Shown here one piece after another: positions 1 to 8,990 of a stretch of DNA of 64,000 bases (its first letter is position 1; each line of letters opens with the position of its first letter). The position numbers and the translations under genes were made by a program. The notes beneath the pieces are model-generated. The model ran no database searches. It had not been told where the DNA came from and saw nothing but the letters and a program-made list of their open reading frames with translations. Source of the stretch: Pseudomonas flexibilis (GTDB lineage Bacteria > Pseudomonadota > Gammaproteobacteria > Pseudomonadales > Pseudomonadaceae); NCBI RefSeq assembly GCF_000802425.1, contig NZ_JRUD01000024.1:1-64000 (forward strand), read 5' to 3'.

Positions 1-136
1 CCCAGCACACCGCCACTGACACCCCCGCCTCGACCAGCAGCCCGCTTCCTCTAGCGAGCCCCGCCAGGCAGATCCGAACATCCAACTCGTTGATTTACAA
101 GGAGTTTTCAGCAGCTCTGCGCTGGAAGTGGGGCGC

Positions 137-164
137 ATTATAGGGCGCCCCAGGCACAAGTCAA
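137..164 (-). promoter_or_regulatory. Strong sigma70 promoter reading out of the left edge, stable-RNA-like
   Basis: On the minus strand a TTGACT -35 box (164-159) and a perfect TATAAT -10 box (142-137) are separated by 16 bases. The -10 is followed by a GC-rich discriminator (GCGCCCC), the pattern seen at stringently controlled rRNA and tRNA promoters. It lies just beyond the gcdH stop and points leftward, so its target is outside the window. About 130 bases of leader are visible, with no convincing start codon. A protein-coding target is not excluded. Confidence 0.6.
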
Positions 165-183
165 ACACTTTATTAGCGCACTA

Positions 184-1365
184 TTAAAAAAATGCCTGAA
201 TTCCGGTCTGCGCCCGACCCAGGATCAGTGCATGCACGTCATGGGTACCTTCATAAGTATTCACGACCTCCAGGTTCACCAAGTGTCGTGCAATGCCGAA
301 CTCATCGCTGATGCCATTGCCACCCAGCATGTCGCGAGCCATGCGCGCGATGTCGAGTGCCTTGCCGCAGCTGTTGCGCTTCATGATCGAGGTGATCTCC
401 ACCGCAGCAGTACCTTCATCCTTCATGCGCCCAAGCCGCAGGCAGCCCTGCAGAGCCAGAGTGATTTCGGTCTGCATGTCGGCCAGCTTCTTCTGTATCA
501 ACTGGTTGGCCGCCAAGGGTCGGCCGAACTGCTGACGATCGAGGGTGTATTGCCGCGCGGCATGCCAGCAGAACTCGGCGGCCCCCAGGGCACCCCATGC
601 AATGCCATAGCGCGCCGAGTTGAGACAGGTAAAAGGCCCTTTCAACCCACGCACCTCGGGGAAGGCGTTCTCCTCGGGACAGAAGACCTCATCCATGACG
701 ATCTGCCCGGTAATCGATGCACGCAGCCCCACCTTGCCATGGATGGCCGGCGCACTGAGGCCTGGCCAGCCCTTTTCCAACACGAAACCGCGGATCTGCC
801 CTTCGTCATCCTTGGCCCAGACCACGAAGACGTCGGCAATCGGGCTGTTGGTGATCCACATCTTGCTGCCGGACAACCGGTAGCCACCTTCTACCTTTCT
901 TGCACGGGTGACCATTGCACCCGGATCCGAACCGTGATCGGGCTCGGTCAAACCGAAACAGCCGACGAGCTGGCCGCTCGCCAGCCCGGGCAAATATTTC
1001 TGCCGTGTCGCCTCATTGCCGAAGGCGTGGATGGGCAGCATTACCAGCGAGGACTGCACACTCATCATCGACCGATACCCGGAGTCGATCCGCTCGATCT
1101 CCCGAGCGATCAGGCCGTACGACACCTGGTTGAGGGCGCTGCCCCCGTACTCCACCGGCAGCGTGGCACCCAGCAGGCCCGCTTCGCCCATCTCGCGAAA
1201 GATCGCTGGATCGGTGTGCTCATGCCGGAACGCCTCAAGCACCCTGGGCGCAAGCTTGTCCGCGGCAAACCGCGCCGCGCTGTCACGCACCATGCGCTCC
1301 TCCTGCGTCAGCTGCTGCTCCAGCAGCAACGGGTCCTCCCAGTTGAATCTCGCCTGTGCCGCCAT
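184..1365 (-). CDS. gcdH: Glutaryl-CoA dehydrogenase
   Basis: FAD-dependent acyl-CoA dehydrogenase of 393 residues that oxidises and decarboxylates glutaryl-CoA to crotonyl-CoA, late in lysine, hydroxylysine and tryptophan breakdown, in the cytoplasm. The protein shows the acyl-CoA dehydrogenase N-terminal, middle ([13 protein letters not shown]) and C-terminal domains. The catalytic glutamate is expected at E372 in TYEGTHD, the sequence typical of this subfamily. Full length. The start codon is followed by [13 protein letters not shown], a usual GcdH N-terminus. It is divergent from the transhydrogenase genes. The LysR regulator and CoA-transferase genes that often accompany gcdH in Pseudomonas are not on the visible side. 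Confidence 0.95.
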   Translation of the reverse strand: MAAQARFNWEDPLLLEQQLTQEERMVRDSAARFAADKLAPRVLEAFRHEHTDPAIFREMGEAGLLGATLPVEYGGSALNQVSYGLIAREIERIDSGYRSMMSVQSSLVMLPIHAFGNEATRQKYLPGLASGQLVGCFGLTEPDHGSDPGAMVTRARKVEGGYRLSGSKMWITNSPIADVFVVWAKDDEGQIRGFVLEKGWPGLSAPAIHGKVGLRASITGQIVMDEVFCPEENAFPEVRGLKGPFTCLNSARYGIAWGALGAAEFCWHAARQYTLDRQQFGRPLAANQLIQKKLADMQTEITLALQGCLRLGRMKDEGTAAVEITSIMKRNSCGKALDIARMARDMLGGNGISDEFGIARHLVNLEVVNTYEGTHDVHALILGRAQTGIQAFF

Positions 1366-1812
1366 CAGCCTGCTCCCGTGCCTGATATCAAGATTGCTAC
1401 ATCCTAGGCAGCGCGCCTGCTACATACAATGCACCAGCCACACGCCCACTGTAGCCATGCCGATATTCCACTACATATCCCCCTCTTTCAGCTTTTATAA
1501 GGCCTGTCGATTGCCTTAGTCGTGCCTAACCGCCGCCGGAAGCCCGCAAGCCCTCGATACGGCCGAATTGCGAACTCAAAGGGGTTCCAGAGCAGCAAAC
1601 TGCGATCTTCGGGAACCGGAAACAGTTGCAACCAAATGGTCACATAAGGACTTGTAGTCCGCTGACTGTTTTACTTCAAAAATCTTGCTGCCCCTTTCGT
1701 TCGCCTGCACAATGCCGCGCCACCCCGCCGTAACTACGACCTTCGGAGGGGGCCGACGCCATTACCCCCATGTGGCCGGGCGACAAGAACAATGATCAAC
1801 AGGAGACAGGAA
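1366..1812. other. Divergent intergenic region between gcdH and pntAA
   Basis: These 447 bases carry no credible gene. They must hold the promoters of gcdH (minus) and of the pnt operon (plus). The gcdH side has short AT-rich stretches but no hexamer pair I would defend. The pnt side holds the candidate listed separately. Confidence 0.6.
1685..1713 (+). promoter_or_regulatory. Candidate sigma70 promoter for pntAA-pntAB-pntB
   Basis: TTGCTG (1685-1690) and CACAAT (1708-1713) are separated by 17 bases, about 100 bases ahead of the pntAA start. Each hexamer matches the consensus at four of six positions, so this is only a candidate. Confidence 0.35.
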
Positions 1813-2934
1813 GTGCTAATCGGCATTCCCCTAGAAACCCACAGCGGGGAAACCCGTGTGGCTGCTACCCCGGAGACGGTCAAGAAGCTCGTCAGCCAGG
1901 GTCACCAGGTGACCGTTCAGGCTTCCGCCGGCAGCAACGCCTGCGTCCCGGACAGCGCATATGAGCAGGCCGGAGCGAAGATCGGTAGCGCCGCCGAGGC
2001 CTTTGCCGCCGATCTCGTCCTCAAGGTAGTCGCTCCAGACGAAACCGAGCTGGCGCTCATGAAGCCGGGCGCGGTGCTGATCGGCATGCTCAACCCCTTC
2101 GACAGTGACTGCATCGCCCGCATGGCGGCGCGTGGCATCATGGCTTTCGCGCTGGAGGCCGCGCCGCGTACTTCCCGTGCGCAAAGCCTGGACGTGCTCT
2201 CCTCCCAGGCCAACATTGCCGGATACAAGGCGGTAATGCTCGCCGCCAACCACTATCCGCGCTTCATGCCCATGCTGATGACCGCCGCCGGCACCGTGAA
2301 GGCGGCCCGCGTGCTGGTGCTCGGCGCGGGCGTGGCCGGTCTGCAGGCCATTGCCACTGCCAAGCGCCTGGGCGCGGTAATCGAAGCCTCCGACGTGCGC
2401 CCGGCCGTGAAGGAACAGATCGAATCCCTCGGCGCCAAGTTCGTCGACGTGCCGTTTGAAACCGACGAAGAGCGCGAGTGTGCGCAAGGCGTCGGCGGCT
2501 ATGCCCGCCCCATGCCGCAATCCTGGATGGAGCGTCAGGCCAAGGCCGTGCACGAGCGCGCCAAGCAGGCTGATATCGTCATCACCACCGCGCTGATCCC
2601 CGGTCGCAAGGCCCCGGTACTGCTGCAGGAAGCAACCGTGGCGGAAATGAAACCCGGCTCGGTGATCATCGACCTGGCGGCTGCACAAGGCGGCAACTGT
2701 CCGCTGACCGAAGCCGATCGTGTAGTGGTCAAGCACGGTGTAACCATCGTTGGCCACACCAACCTGCCCGCGCAGGTGCCGGCGGACGCCTCGGCGCTGT
2801 ACGCCCGTAACCTGCTCGACTTCCTCAAGCTGGTCATCGACAAGGACGGCCAGTTCCACCTCAACCTTGAAGACGACATCGTCGCCGCCTGCCTGATGTG
2901 CCGGGACGGTGAAGTCGTACGCAAGAACGGCTAA
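1813..2934 (+). CDS. pntAA: Proton-translocating NAD(P) transhydrogenase, alpha subunit part 1 (NAD-binding domain I)
   Basis: NAD(H)-binding, peripheral part of the membrane transhydrogenase, which uses the proton gradient to drive NADP+ reduction by NADH. The fold shows the NAD-binding GAGVAG motif near residues 171-176 and the conserved RQD-loop region around [12 protein letters not shown] chose the GTG start at 1813, not the upstream ATG at 1792. AGGAG at 1801-1805 sits seven bases before the GTG, the product then begins (M)[14 protein letters not shown] like its relatives, and the length becomes 373 residues, usual for Pseudomonas. In this lineage the alpha subunit is split over two genes, so it is not a frameshift. 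Confidence 0.95.
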   Translation: MLIGIPLETHSGETRVAATPETVKKLVSQGHQVTVQASAGSNACVPDSAYEQAGAKIGSAAEAFAADLVLKVVAPDETELALMKPGAVLIGMLNPFDSDCIARMAARGIMAFALEAAPRTSRAQSLDVLSSQANIAGYKAVMLAANHYPRFMPMLMTAAGTVKAARVLVLGAGVAGLQAIATAKRLGAVIEASDVRPAVKEQIESLGAKFVDVPFETDEERECAQGVGGYARPMPQSWMERQAKAVHERAKQADIVITTALIPGRKAPVLLQEATVAEMKPGSVIIDLAAAQGGNCPLTEADRVVVKHGVTIVGHTNLPAQVPADASALYARNLLDFLKLVIDKDGQFHLNLEDDIVAACLMCRDGEVVRKNG

Positions 2935-2945
2935 GGGGCACGGAC

Positions 2946-3257
2946 ATGGATCTGATTTCCGACGGTATCTACAACCTGATCATCTTCGTGCTGGCCATCT
3001 ATGTGGGCTACCACGTGGTCTGGAACGTTACCCCCGCCCTGCACACTCCGCTGATGGCCGTCACCAACGCCATCTCGGCGATCGTCATCGTTGGCGCCAT
3101 GCTGGCCGCCGCGCTGACCGTCACCCCGCTGGGCAAGGCCATGGGCACCCTGGCCGTGGCCCTGGCTGCGGTCAACGTGTTCGGTGGCTTCCTGGTCACC
3201 CGCCGCATGCTGGAAATGTTCAAGAAGAAGGCCCCGAAGGCCCAGGTGGAGAAGTAA
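2946..3257 (+). CDS. pntAB: NAD(P) transhydrogenase, alpha subunit part 2 (membrane segment)
   Basis: Small 103-residue membrane protein forming the first part of the proton-channel domain II of the transhydrogenase. Three hydrophobic helices are visible: the segments beginning [36 protein letters not shown] and [15 protein letters not shown] lysine-rich cytoplasmic tail follows. It starts 11 bases after pntAA and ends 3 bases before pntB, so the three genes form one operon and should be made in fixed ratio. Confidence 0.93.
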   Translation: MDLISDGIYNLIIFVLAIYVGYHVVWNVTPALHTPLMAVTNAISAIVIVGAMLAAALTVTPLGKAMGTLAVALAAVNVFGGFLVTRRMLEMFKKKAPKAQVEK

Positions 3258-3260
3258 TCA

Positions 3261-4694
3261 ATGAGCATGAACCTGATCACCGTCCTCTACCTGATCGCCT
3301 CGGTGTGCTTCATACAGGCGCTCAAGGGGCTGTCCCATCCGACCACGTCGCGGCGCGGCAACCTGTTCGGCATGATCGGCATGGCCATTGCCGTCCTGAC
3401 CACCATTGCCCTCATCTATAAGCTGGGCGCCGAACTGGCCACCCAAGGCATCGGTTACGTGATCGTCGGCCTGCTGATCGGTGGCACCGCCGGCACGATC
3501 ATGGCCAAGCGCGTGGAAATGACCAAGATGCCCGAGCTGGTGGCCTTCATGCACAGCATGATCGGTCTGGCGGCGGTGTTCATCGCCATCGCCGCGGTGG
3601 CCGAACCGCAGTCGCTGGGCATCGTCGCCGCCATGGCCGACCCGATTCCGGCCGGTAACCGCCTGGAGCTGTTCCTTGGCGCCGCCATCGGGGCCATCAC
3701 CTTCTCCGGCTCGGTCATCGCCTTCGGCAAGCTGTCCGGCAAGTACAAGTTCCGCCTGTTCCAGGGCGCGCCAGTAGTGTTCAAGGGCCAGCACCTGCTC
3801 AACCTGGCGGTGGGCCTGGTCATCGTCGGCCTGGGCCTGATGTACACCTTCACCGGGGACGTCACCGCGTTCGCCATCCTGGTGGTTCTGGCCTTCGTGA
3901 TCGGCGTGCTGATCATCATCCCCATCGGCGGCGCCGACATGCCGGTGGTGGTATCGATGCTCAACAGTTATTCGGGCTGGGCGGCCGCCGGTATCGGCTT
4001 TTCGCTGAACAACTCGATGCTGATCATCGCCGGCTCGCTGGTGGGCTCCTCGGGCGCGATCCTCTCGTACATCATGTGCAAGGCGATGAACCGCTCGTTC
4101 TTCAACGTGATCCTCGGCGGCTTCGGCGCCGAAGCCGGCAGCGCCGCCGCCGGCGAGCAGGTGCAGCGCAACGTGAAGTCCGGCTCCAGCGATGATGCCG
4201 CCTTCCTGCTGACCAACGCCGACACCGTGGTGATCGTGCCCGGCTACGGCCTGGCTGTGGCTCGCGCCCAGCACGCACTGATGGAGCTGGCCGAGAAGCT
4301 GACCCACCGCGGCGTGAACGTGAAGTACGCCATCCACCCGGTGGCTGGCCGCATGCCCGGCCACATGAACGTGCTGCTCGCCGAGGCCGAAGTGCCCTAC
4401 GAGCAGGTGTTCGAGATGGAAGACATCAACTCCGAGTTCGGCCAGACCGATGTGGTCCTGGTGCTGGGTGCCAACGACGTGGTCAACCCGGCGGCCAAGA
4501 CCGATCCCAAGTCGCCGATCGCCGGCATGCCGATCCTCGAGGCCTACAAGGCCAAGACGGTGATCGTCAACAAGCGCTCCATGGCCAGCGGCTACGCCGG
4601 CCTGGACAACGAGCTGTTCTACATGGACAAGACCATGATGGTCTTCGGTGACGCCAAGAAAGTCATCGAGGACATGGTCAAAGCGGTCGACTGA
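3261..4694 (+). CDS. pntB: NAD(P) transhydrogenase, beta subunit
   Basis: 477-residue subunit with about nine hydrophobic helices (domain II) in the first 280 residues and a soluble NADP(H)-binding domain III after that. The nucleotide-binding loop GYGLAVA lies near residue 325, and KRSMASGYAG lies near the C-terminus. Together with pntAA and pntAB it completes the transhydrogenase, supplying NADPH for biosynthesis and oxidative defence. The length matches the family. A GGAG overlapping the end of pntAB serves as ribosome site, which suggests translational coupling. Confidence 0.95.
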   Translation: MSMNLITVLYLIASVCFIQALKGLSHPTTSRRGNLFGMIGMAIAVLTTIALIYKLGAELATQGIGYVIVGLLIGGTAGTIMAKRVEMTKMPELVAFMHSMIGLAAVFIAIAAVAEPQSLGIVAAMADPIPAGNRLELFLGAAIGAITFSGSVIAFGKLSGKYKFRLFQGAPVVFKGQHLLNLAVGLVIVGLGLMYTFTGDVTAFAILVVLAFVIGVLIIIPIGGADMPVVVSMLNSYSGWAAAGIGFSLNNSMLIIAGSLVGSSGAILSYIMCKAMNRSFFNVILGGFGAEAGSAAAGEQVQRNVKSGSSDDAAFLLTNADTVVIVPGYGLAVARAQHALMELAEKLTHRGVNVKYAIHPVAGRMPGHMNVLLAEAEVPYEQVFEMEDINSEFGQTDVVLVLGANDVVNPAAKTDPKSPIAGMPILEAYKAKTVIVNKRSMASGYAGLDNELFYMDKTMMVFGDAKKVIEDMVKAVD

Positions 4695-4713
4695 TCGGAA
4701 TTGCCTGAAATAA

Positions 4714-4744
4714 CAGCCACTTGCGCCTCAGGCGCGAGTGGCTG
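4714..4744 (+). terminator. Hairpin after pntB
   Basis: CAGCCACT and AGTGGCTG arms with inner complementary bases form a near-perfect stem around a TCA loop, 20 bases after the pntB stop. No uridine run follows, so it may act as an mRNA-stabilising or Rho-assisted end. Confidence 0.55.
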
Positions 4745-4876
4745 CGGGGCTGTTCCACCCTCCCGTGACCGGCAAAGAACGACTGCACATCCTGACCTTG
4801 GTATTAGAGGCGTAGCAGAAGCGAATCCCTAGACTCGGGGGCTGCTGAGCCAACAAGAAAACCAAGGAGCCGCTGC

Positions 4877-6379
4877 ATGTCCCAGTATGCCGATCGCATT
4901 CGCCTCAATTCCCTGTGCGAGAAAATCACCAGCGCCGAAGAAGCGGCCAAGCTGGTAAGCCACGGCCAAACCGTCGGAATGAGCGGTTTCACCCGCGCCG
5001 GCGAGGCGAAGAAGGTCCCCCTCGCCCTGGCGGCACGCGCCCGTCAAGAAGAGTTGAAGATCACTCTCATCACCGGCGCCAGCCTGGGCAATGACATGGA
5101 CGGGCTGATGGCCGAGTCCGGTCTGCTGGCCCGCCGCATGCCGTTCCAGTCCGACGCAGGGCTGCGCAAGGCCATCAACAATGGCGAGGTGATGTTCATC
5201 GACCAGCACCTGTCCGACACCGCCGAACAGCTGCGCGCCGGCAGCCTGCCCAAGGTCGACGTGGCCATCATCGAGGCCTGCGCCATCACCGAGAACGGCG
5301 GCATCGTGCCGACGACCTCGGTGGGTAACTCCGCCAGCTTCGCCGAAGCCGATGTGGTGATCGTCGAGCTGAACCTGGCCCATCCGGCCGCCCTGGAAGG
5401 CCTGCACGACATCTACCTGCCGGCCAAGCGCCCGAACCGCGGCCCGGTGCCGCTGATCAACGGCCAGGACCGCATCGGCACCCCGTACATCCCGGTCGAC
5501 CCGGCGCGCATCGCGGCCATCGTCGTCACCAACCAGGAAGACTCCTACTCCGCCGTCCTGCCCAGCGATGAGGATACCCAGGCCATCGCCGACCACCTGA
5601 TCGCCTTCCTGGAAATGGAAGTCGAGCGCGGCAACCTGACCTCCAGCCTGCTGCCGCTGCAGGCCGGCGTGGGCACCATTGCCAACGCCGTGATGAGCGG
5701 CCTGCTGAAGTCCAACTTCAGCGGTCTGACCATGTATTCCGAAGTGCTGCAGGACTCCACCTTCGAGCTGTTCGATGCCGGCAAACTGGTCGCCGCTTCC
5801 GGCTGTTCCTTCACCCTGTCCGAGCGTATGTGCCATCACGTGATGGCCAACCTCGACAAGTACAAGGACAAGCTGGTGCTGCGCCCGCAGGAAATCTCCA
5901 ACCATCCGGAGATCGTCCGCCGCATCGGCATCATCGCCATCAACACCGCGCTGGAGTTCGACATCTATGGCAACGTCAACTCCACTCACGTCAACGGCAC
6001 CCACATGATGAACGGCCTGGGCGGCTCGGGCGACTTCACCCGCAACGCACACCTGGCCATCTTCGTGACCAAGTCGATCGCCAAGGGCGGCGCCATTTCC
6101 AGCGCCGTGCCGATGGTTCCCCACGTCGACCACAACGAACACGACGTGGACATCCTGGTTACCGAACAGGGCCTGGCCGACCTCCGTGGCCTGGCGCCGC
6201 GCGAGCGCGCCCAACTGATCATCGACAAGTGCGTGCATCCGGACTTCCGTCCGGCCATGCAGGACTACCTCGACCGCGCCTGCGCCACCGTAAGCGGCCA
6301 GACGCCGCACCTGCTCGAAGAAGCCTTCTCCTGGCACACCAACATGCGCAAGACCGGCCATATGCTGGGCAAGCGCTGA
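4877..6379 (+). CDS. Acetyl-CoA hydrolase/succinyl-CoA:acetate CoA-transferase family enzyme
   Basis: Cytoplasmic 500-residue enzyme of the Ach1/Cat1/AarC family, which moves CoA between acetate, succinate or propionate and their thioesters. The expected catalytic glutamate is E289 in YSEVLQDS. The oxyanion-loop motif GGSGD occupies residues 382-386, spaced from the glutamate as in AarC. Both half-domains are complete. AAGGAG stands eight bases ahead of the ATG. It lies 180 bases after pntB on the same strand but behind a hairpin, so it is probably transcribed separately. Hydrolase and transferase activities cannot be separated by sequence reading, so I give no symbol. Confidence 0.88.
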   Translation: MSQYADRIRLNSLCEKITSAEEAAKLVSHGQTVGMSGFTRAGEAKKVPLALAARARQEELKITLITGASLGNDMDGLMAESGLLARRMPFQSDAGLRKAINNGEVMFIDQHLSDTAEQLRAGSLPKVDVAIIEACAITENGGIVPTTSVGNSASFAEADVVIVELNLAHPAALEGLHDIYLPAKRPNRGPVPLINGQDRIGTPYIPVDPARIAAIVVTNQEDSYSAVLPSDEDTQAIADHLIAFLEMEVERGNLTSSLLPLQAGVGTIANAVMSGLLKSNFSGLTMYSEVLQDSTFELFDAGKLVAASGCSFTLSERMCHHVMANLDKYKDKLVLRPQEISNHPEIVRRIGIIAINTALEFDIYGNVNSTHVNGTHMMNGLGGSGDFTRNAHLAIFVTKSIAKGGAISSAVPMVPHVDHNEHDVDILVTEQGLADLRGLAPRERAQLIIDKCVHPDFRPAMQDYLDRACATVSGQTPHLLEEAFSWHTNMRKTGHMLGKR

Positions 6380-6388
6380 TCGCCGATT

Positions 6389-6421
6389 CGCTGTAGCACC
6401 GCCGCAGACGGTGCTACAGCG
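6389..6421 (+). terminator. Intrinsic terminator-like hairpin after the CoA-transferase gene
   Basis: A perfect 13-base-pair stem (6389-6401 with 6409-6421) closes a seven-base loop, starting nine bases after the stop codon. The bases that follow (TTGATGGCTTT) are only partly T-rich. It would also stop antisense transcription. Confidence 0.75.
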
Positions 6422-6519
6422 TTGATGGCTTTACGCCACCCCTCTGATAGCCCTTGGGGGCAAAGCTCGTTACACTCCGAGCCTCCAAGAATCTGCCCAC
6501 AACCCCCGAGGTACAACGC

Positions 6520-6831
6520 ATGACTCCGATTCGTCTGTTCGGCGCCGCTGCTCTGCTGAGCCTGTCGACCATGGCCAGCGCCTCCAGCTTCATCGGTACC
6601 ACCGACATGATCGGCAGTGCCCTGATCGGCACCACCGAATCCAGCACCGACATGTCGTCCGGCGACGACAAGATCGTCCTGGCCGCCCGCGAAGATGCTG
6701 CCAGCTTCGTGGCCAGCCGCGGCGACATCCGTGGTGCCCACCTGGAGTCCGCTCTGCAGGTGATTCGTGCCAAGGCACCCAGCCTGCAAGCCACCGACAT
6801 GGAGCTGGCCGAGGCCATCCTCGCCCGCTAA
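6520..6831 (+). CDS. DUF2388 exported protein
   Basis: 103-residue protein with a clear Sec signal peptide (hydrophobic stretch FGAAALLSLSTMASA, cleavage expected after ASA). A small conserved domain rich in Ser, Thr and Asp follows, with the pattern DDKIVLAAREDAASFVASRG that I recognise from DUF2388 proteins of Pseudomonas. Function unknown; the periplasm is the expected location. The start at 6520 places the signal peptide at the N-terminus; a longer upstream reading has none. It is followed by its own terminator and then by the DUF4105 gene, a pairing that may be functional. Confidence 0.85.
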   Translation: MTPIRLFGAAALLSLSTMASASSFIGTTDMIGSALIGTTESSTDMSSGDDKIVLAAREDAASFVASRGDIRGAHLESALQVIRAKAPSLQATDMELAEAILAR

Positions 6832-6839
6832 GCGGTACG

Positions 6840-6872
6840 ACGCGCCGTCGACAGGCGGCGCGTGCTTTCCTT
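6840..6872 (+). terminator. Intrinsic terminator after the DUF2388 gene
   Basis: ACGCGCCG (6840-6847) pairs perfectly with CGGCGCGT (6856-6863), and GCTTTCCTT follows. It begins eight bases after the stop codon and ends about 30 bases before the next start. Confidence 0.65.
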
Positions 6873-6903
6873 CACGCAGCCGCCCGGCTGCGGTCCAAAT
6901 TGC

Positions 6904-8859
6904 ATGACCCATCTTTTCTCGCTCCGCTCCTGCTGTCTTCTCCTGCTGCTCCTGTCGCTGGTCGCCGGTGCTCGCGCCGAACTGCGTCTGCAGCTGGACG
7001 GACAGGGACTGGACGATGCCCAGCGCCTGGCCAGCCGCCAACTGCTCGACCAAGCCATTGCCGCGCTGCCACCCCGCCTGATCGAACGCCTGGACCGCCA
7101 GGTGACCGTGCGCTGGACCGCGCTTCCCGAGGCCGTGCACGGGCGCATGGCAGGCGAGCGGCTGCTGCTCAATCGCTCCCTGCTGCCCGGGCTGACCGAT
7201 GGCAGTGCGCGGCAACAGCGCACCGGGCGCACCCACGGCACCCAGTACCGCGAATTGCTGGCCACCGTGCTGCACGAGCTGGCGCACCTGTACGACCGTG
7301 CCCGTCTCTGGTCACCCATTGATCGTCGCCAACTGGCGCGCTGCAATCGCCTGGCTAGCACAGTGGGACCGGTTGGCCTGCCGGACGACTGCCGTGGCGA
7401 GATCGCCCGCCGCTTCACGCTCTCCGACGATCCGCGCCTGCTGGAGCTGGCTGGCTGGCCCCAGCGCATCGGCGGACGTGGCGAACCAATCAGCGACAAC
7501 GGCCAGCAGGAGCGCAGCCCTGACCCCTACGAGCTGCACAACCCCCGCGAGTTCGTCGCAGTCAATTTCGAGTACTTTCTGCTCGACCCCGATTACGCCT
7601 GCCGGCGCCCCTCGCTGCACCAGTACTTCAGCGAGCACTTCGGTTGGCAGCCGGCCCATGCCCGACCCTGCAGCCCGCGTCTGCCATTCCTGAACGCCAG
7701 TCGCGACTACGAGAAGGCGCCGCTGGCCTGGATCGACCCCGAACGCGTCTACGAGGTCGACTACCTGTTCGCCGAGGCCAACGACAACTGGGTCAGTCGC
7801 TGGGGGCACAGCATGCTGCGTCTGGTGGTTTGCGCGCCCGGCCGACCCCGGGGCGCGGACTGCCGCCTGGATCTGGAGCACCATCTGGTGCTGTCCTACC
7901 GCGCCTTCGTCGGCGATCTGCAACTGTCGAGCTGGGATGGCCTGACCGGCGTCTACCCCTCGCGGCTGTTCATCCTGCCGCTGTCCCAGGTGGTGGACGA
8001 ATACACCAAGGTCGAGCTGCGCGATCTGCTTTCCGTACCGCTGCGCCTGAGCCGCGCGGAGCAGGATGCCCTGGTGCGCCGCGCAGTGGAAACGCACTGG
8101 AGCTACGACGGGCGCTACTACTTCCTGACCAACAACTGCGCGGTGGAAACCCTGCAGCTGCTGCGTACCGGCACCATCCATCCCGCACTGCGCGGGCTCG
8201 ACAGTGTCATGCCCAACGCCCTGCTCGACTCCCTGGCCGCCCGCGCCCTGGCCGATCTCGCACCGCTGGCCGACCCGCGCCAGGCGCTGCGCCTGGGCTA
8301 CCGCTTCGACTCGTTCCGCAGCCGCTATCAGGCGATGTTCGACGTGCTGCGCGAGCAGCTGCCGATCACGCAACACAGTGTCGAAGCCTGGCTGGCCCTG
8401 CCGGCCAGTGAGCGCCTGCCGTGGATCGCCAGGGCCGACCTGCGCACCAGCGCCGCGTTGCTGTTGCTGGAGCAGGCCGCCCAGCGCCAGCAACTGCTGC
8501 TGGCCCAGGACGAACTGAAGCAGCGCTACCTGGGCGAAGCTGCCGACCCGCAGATGAAGCGCACCGGTGACACCCTGCAGACCATGCTGGTGCAGGCCGG
8601 CTTCCTCAGCCGTCCGGCGGAGTTGCTGAAAAGCGGTTATGGCCTGCCGCAGCCGGCGGAATGGCGCGAGCTGAACGCGCTGACCGAGGAGCGCCATCGG
8701 TATCTGCGCCAGCTCAGCGACAACCTCGATCAGGACCTGCGCCAGCTGCTGCTGCCACAGCGGCGTGACGAGCTGGACGCGGTGGAGACCAACCTGGCAC
8801 GACTCGGCGAGCGGGTGCGCAGCCTGCACCGCGAATCCGGCGGGTTGCAGCTGCGCTGA
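6904..8859 (+). CDS. Large exported DUF4105 protein with an HExxH motif
   Basis: 651-residue protein starting at the ATG that begins a signal peptide (LRSCCLLLLLLSLVAGARA). Residues 124-128 read HELAH inside VLHELAHLYDRA, the zinc-binding signature of gluzincin-type metalloproteases, with several acidic residues downstream as possible third ligands. The second half (about 270-480) carries the DUF4105 region, including the segment starting WGHSMLRLVVC and the NNCAVETLQLL motif with a conserved cysteine, which recalls NlpC/P60-like folds. The C-terminal 150 residues are helical and charged. It is probably periplasmic or envelope-attached. Catalysis is not demonstrated by sequence reading. Confidence 0.82.
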   Translation: MTHLFSLRSCCLLLLLLSLVAGARAELRLQLDGQGLDDAQRLASRQLLDQAIAALPPRLIERLDRQVTVRWTALPEAVHGRMAGERLLLNRSLLPGLTDGSARQQRTGRTHGTQYRELLATVLHELAHLYDRARLWSPIDRRQLARCNRLASTVGPVGLPDDCRGEIARRFTLSDDPRLLELAGWPQRIGGRGEPISDNGQQERSPDPYELHNPREFVAVNFEYFLLDPDYACRRPSLHQYFSEHFGWQPAHARPCSPRLPFLNASRDYEKAPLAWIDPERVYEVDYLFAEANDNWVSRWGHSMLRLVVCAPGRPRGADCRLDLEHHLVLSYRAFVGDLQLSSWDGLTGVYPSRLFILPLSQVVDEYTKVELRDLLSVPLRLSRAEQDALVRRAVETHWSYDGRYYFLTNNCAVETLQLLRTGTIHPALRGLDSVMPNALLDSLAARALADLAPLADPRQALRLGYRFDSFRSRYQAMFDVLREQLPITQHSVEAWLALPASERLPWIARADLRTSAALLLLEQAAQRQQLLLAQDELKQRYLGEAADPQMKRTGDTLQTMLVQAGFLSRPAELLKSGYGLPQPAEWRELNALTEERHRYLRQLSDNLDQDLRQLLLPQRRDELDAVETNLARLGERVRSLHRESGGLQLR

Positions 8860-8949
8860 CCGTCCCTGCGGGACCTGGCGGAGCGGCAACCTTGTCCGCC
8901 CTGCGATCCGCCACTACCAAGCCAGCTAATGATCTTGCGTTTGCCGCGC

Positions 8950-8975
8950 GCCGCCACCAAGATAGCGGCGTTTTG
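8950..8975 (+). terminator. Terminator-like hairpin before the AEC permease gene
   Basis: CGCCGC (8950-8955) and GCGGCG (8966-8971) form a six-base-pair stem followed by TTTT. It lies 90 bases after the DUF4105 stop and only 15 bases before the proposed AEC start, so it could be an attenuator or an argument for the later AEC start. Confidence 0.4.
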
Positions 8976-8990
8976 GTTCTTGCCGGCCGC

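Noticed and set aside
232-1407. 391-codon plus-strand frame opposite gcdH
   Set aside because: Antisense to a full-length dehydrogenase; no family resemblance.
1792-3257. Apparent frameshift splitting the transhydrogenase alpha subunit
   Set aside because: Split pntAA and pntAB genes are normal in Pseudomonas. Both have proper starts and stops and an 11-base gap.
7312-8889. 525-codon minus-strand frame opposite the DUF4105 gene
   Set aside because: Shadow frame of high-GC coding sequence without ribosome site or recognisable domain.
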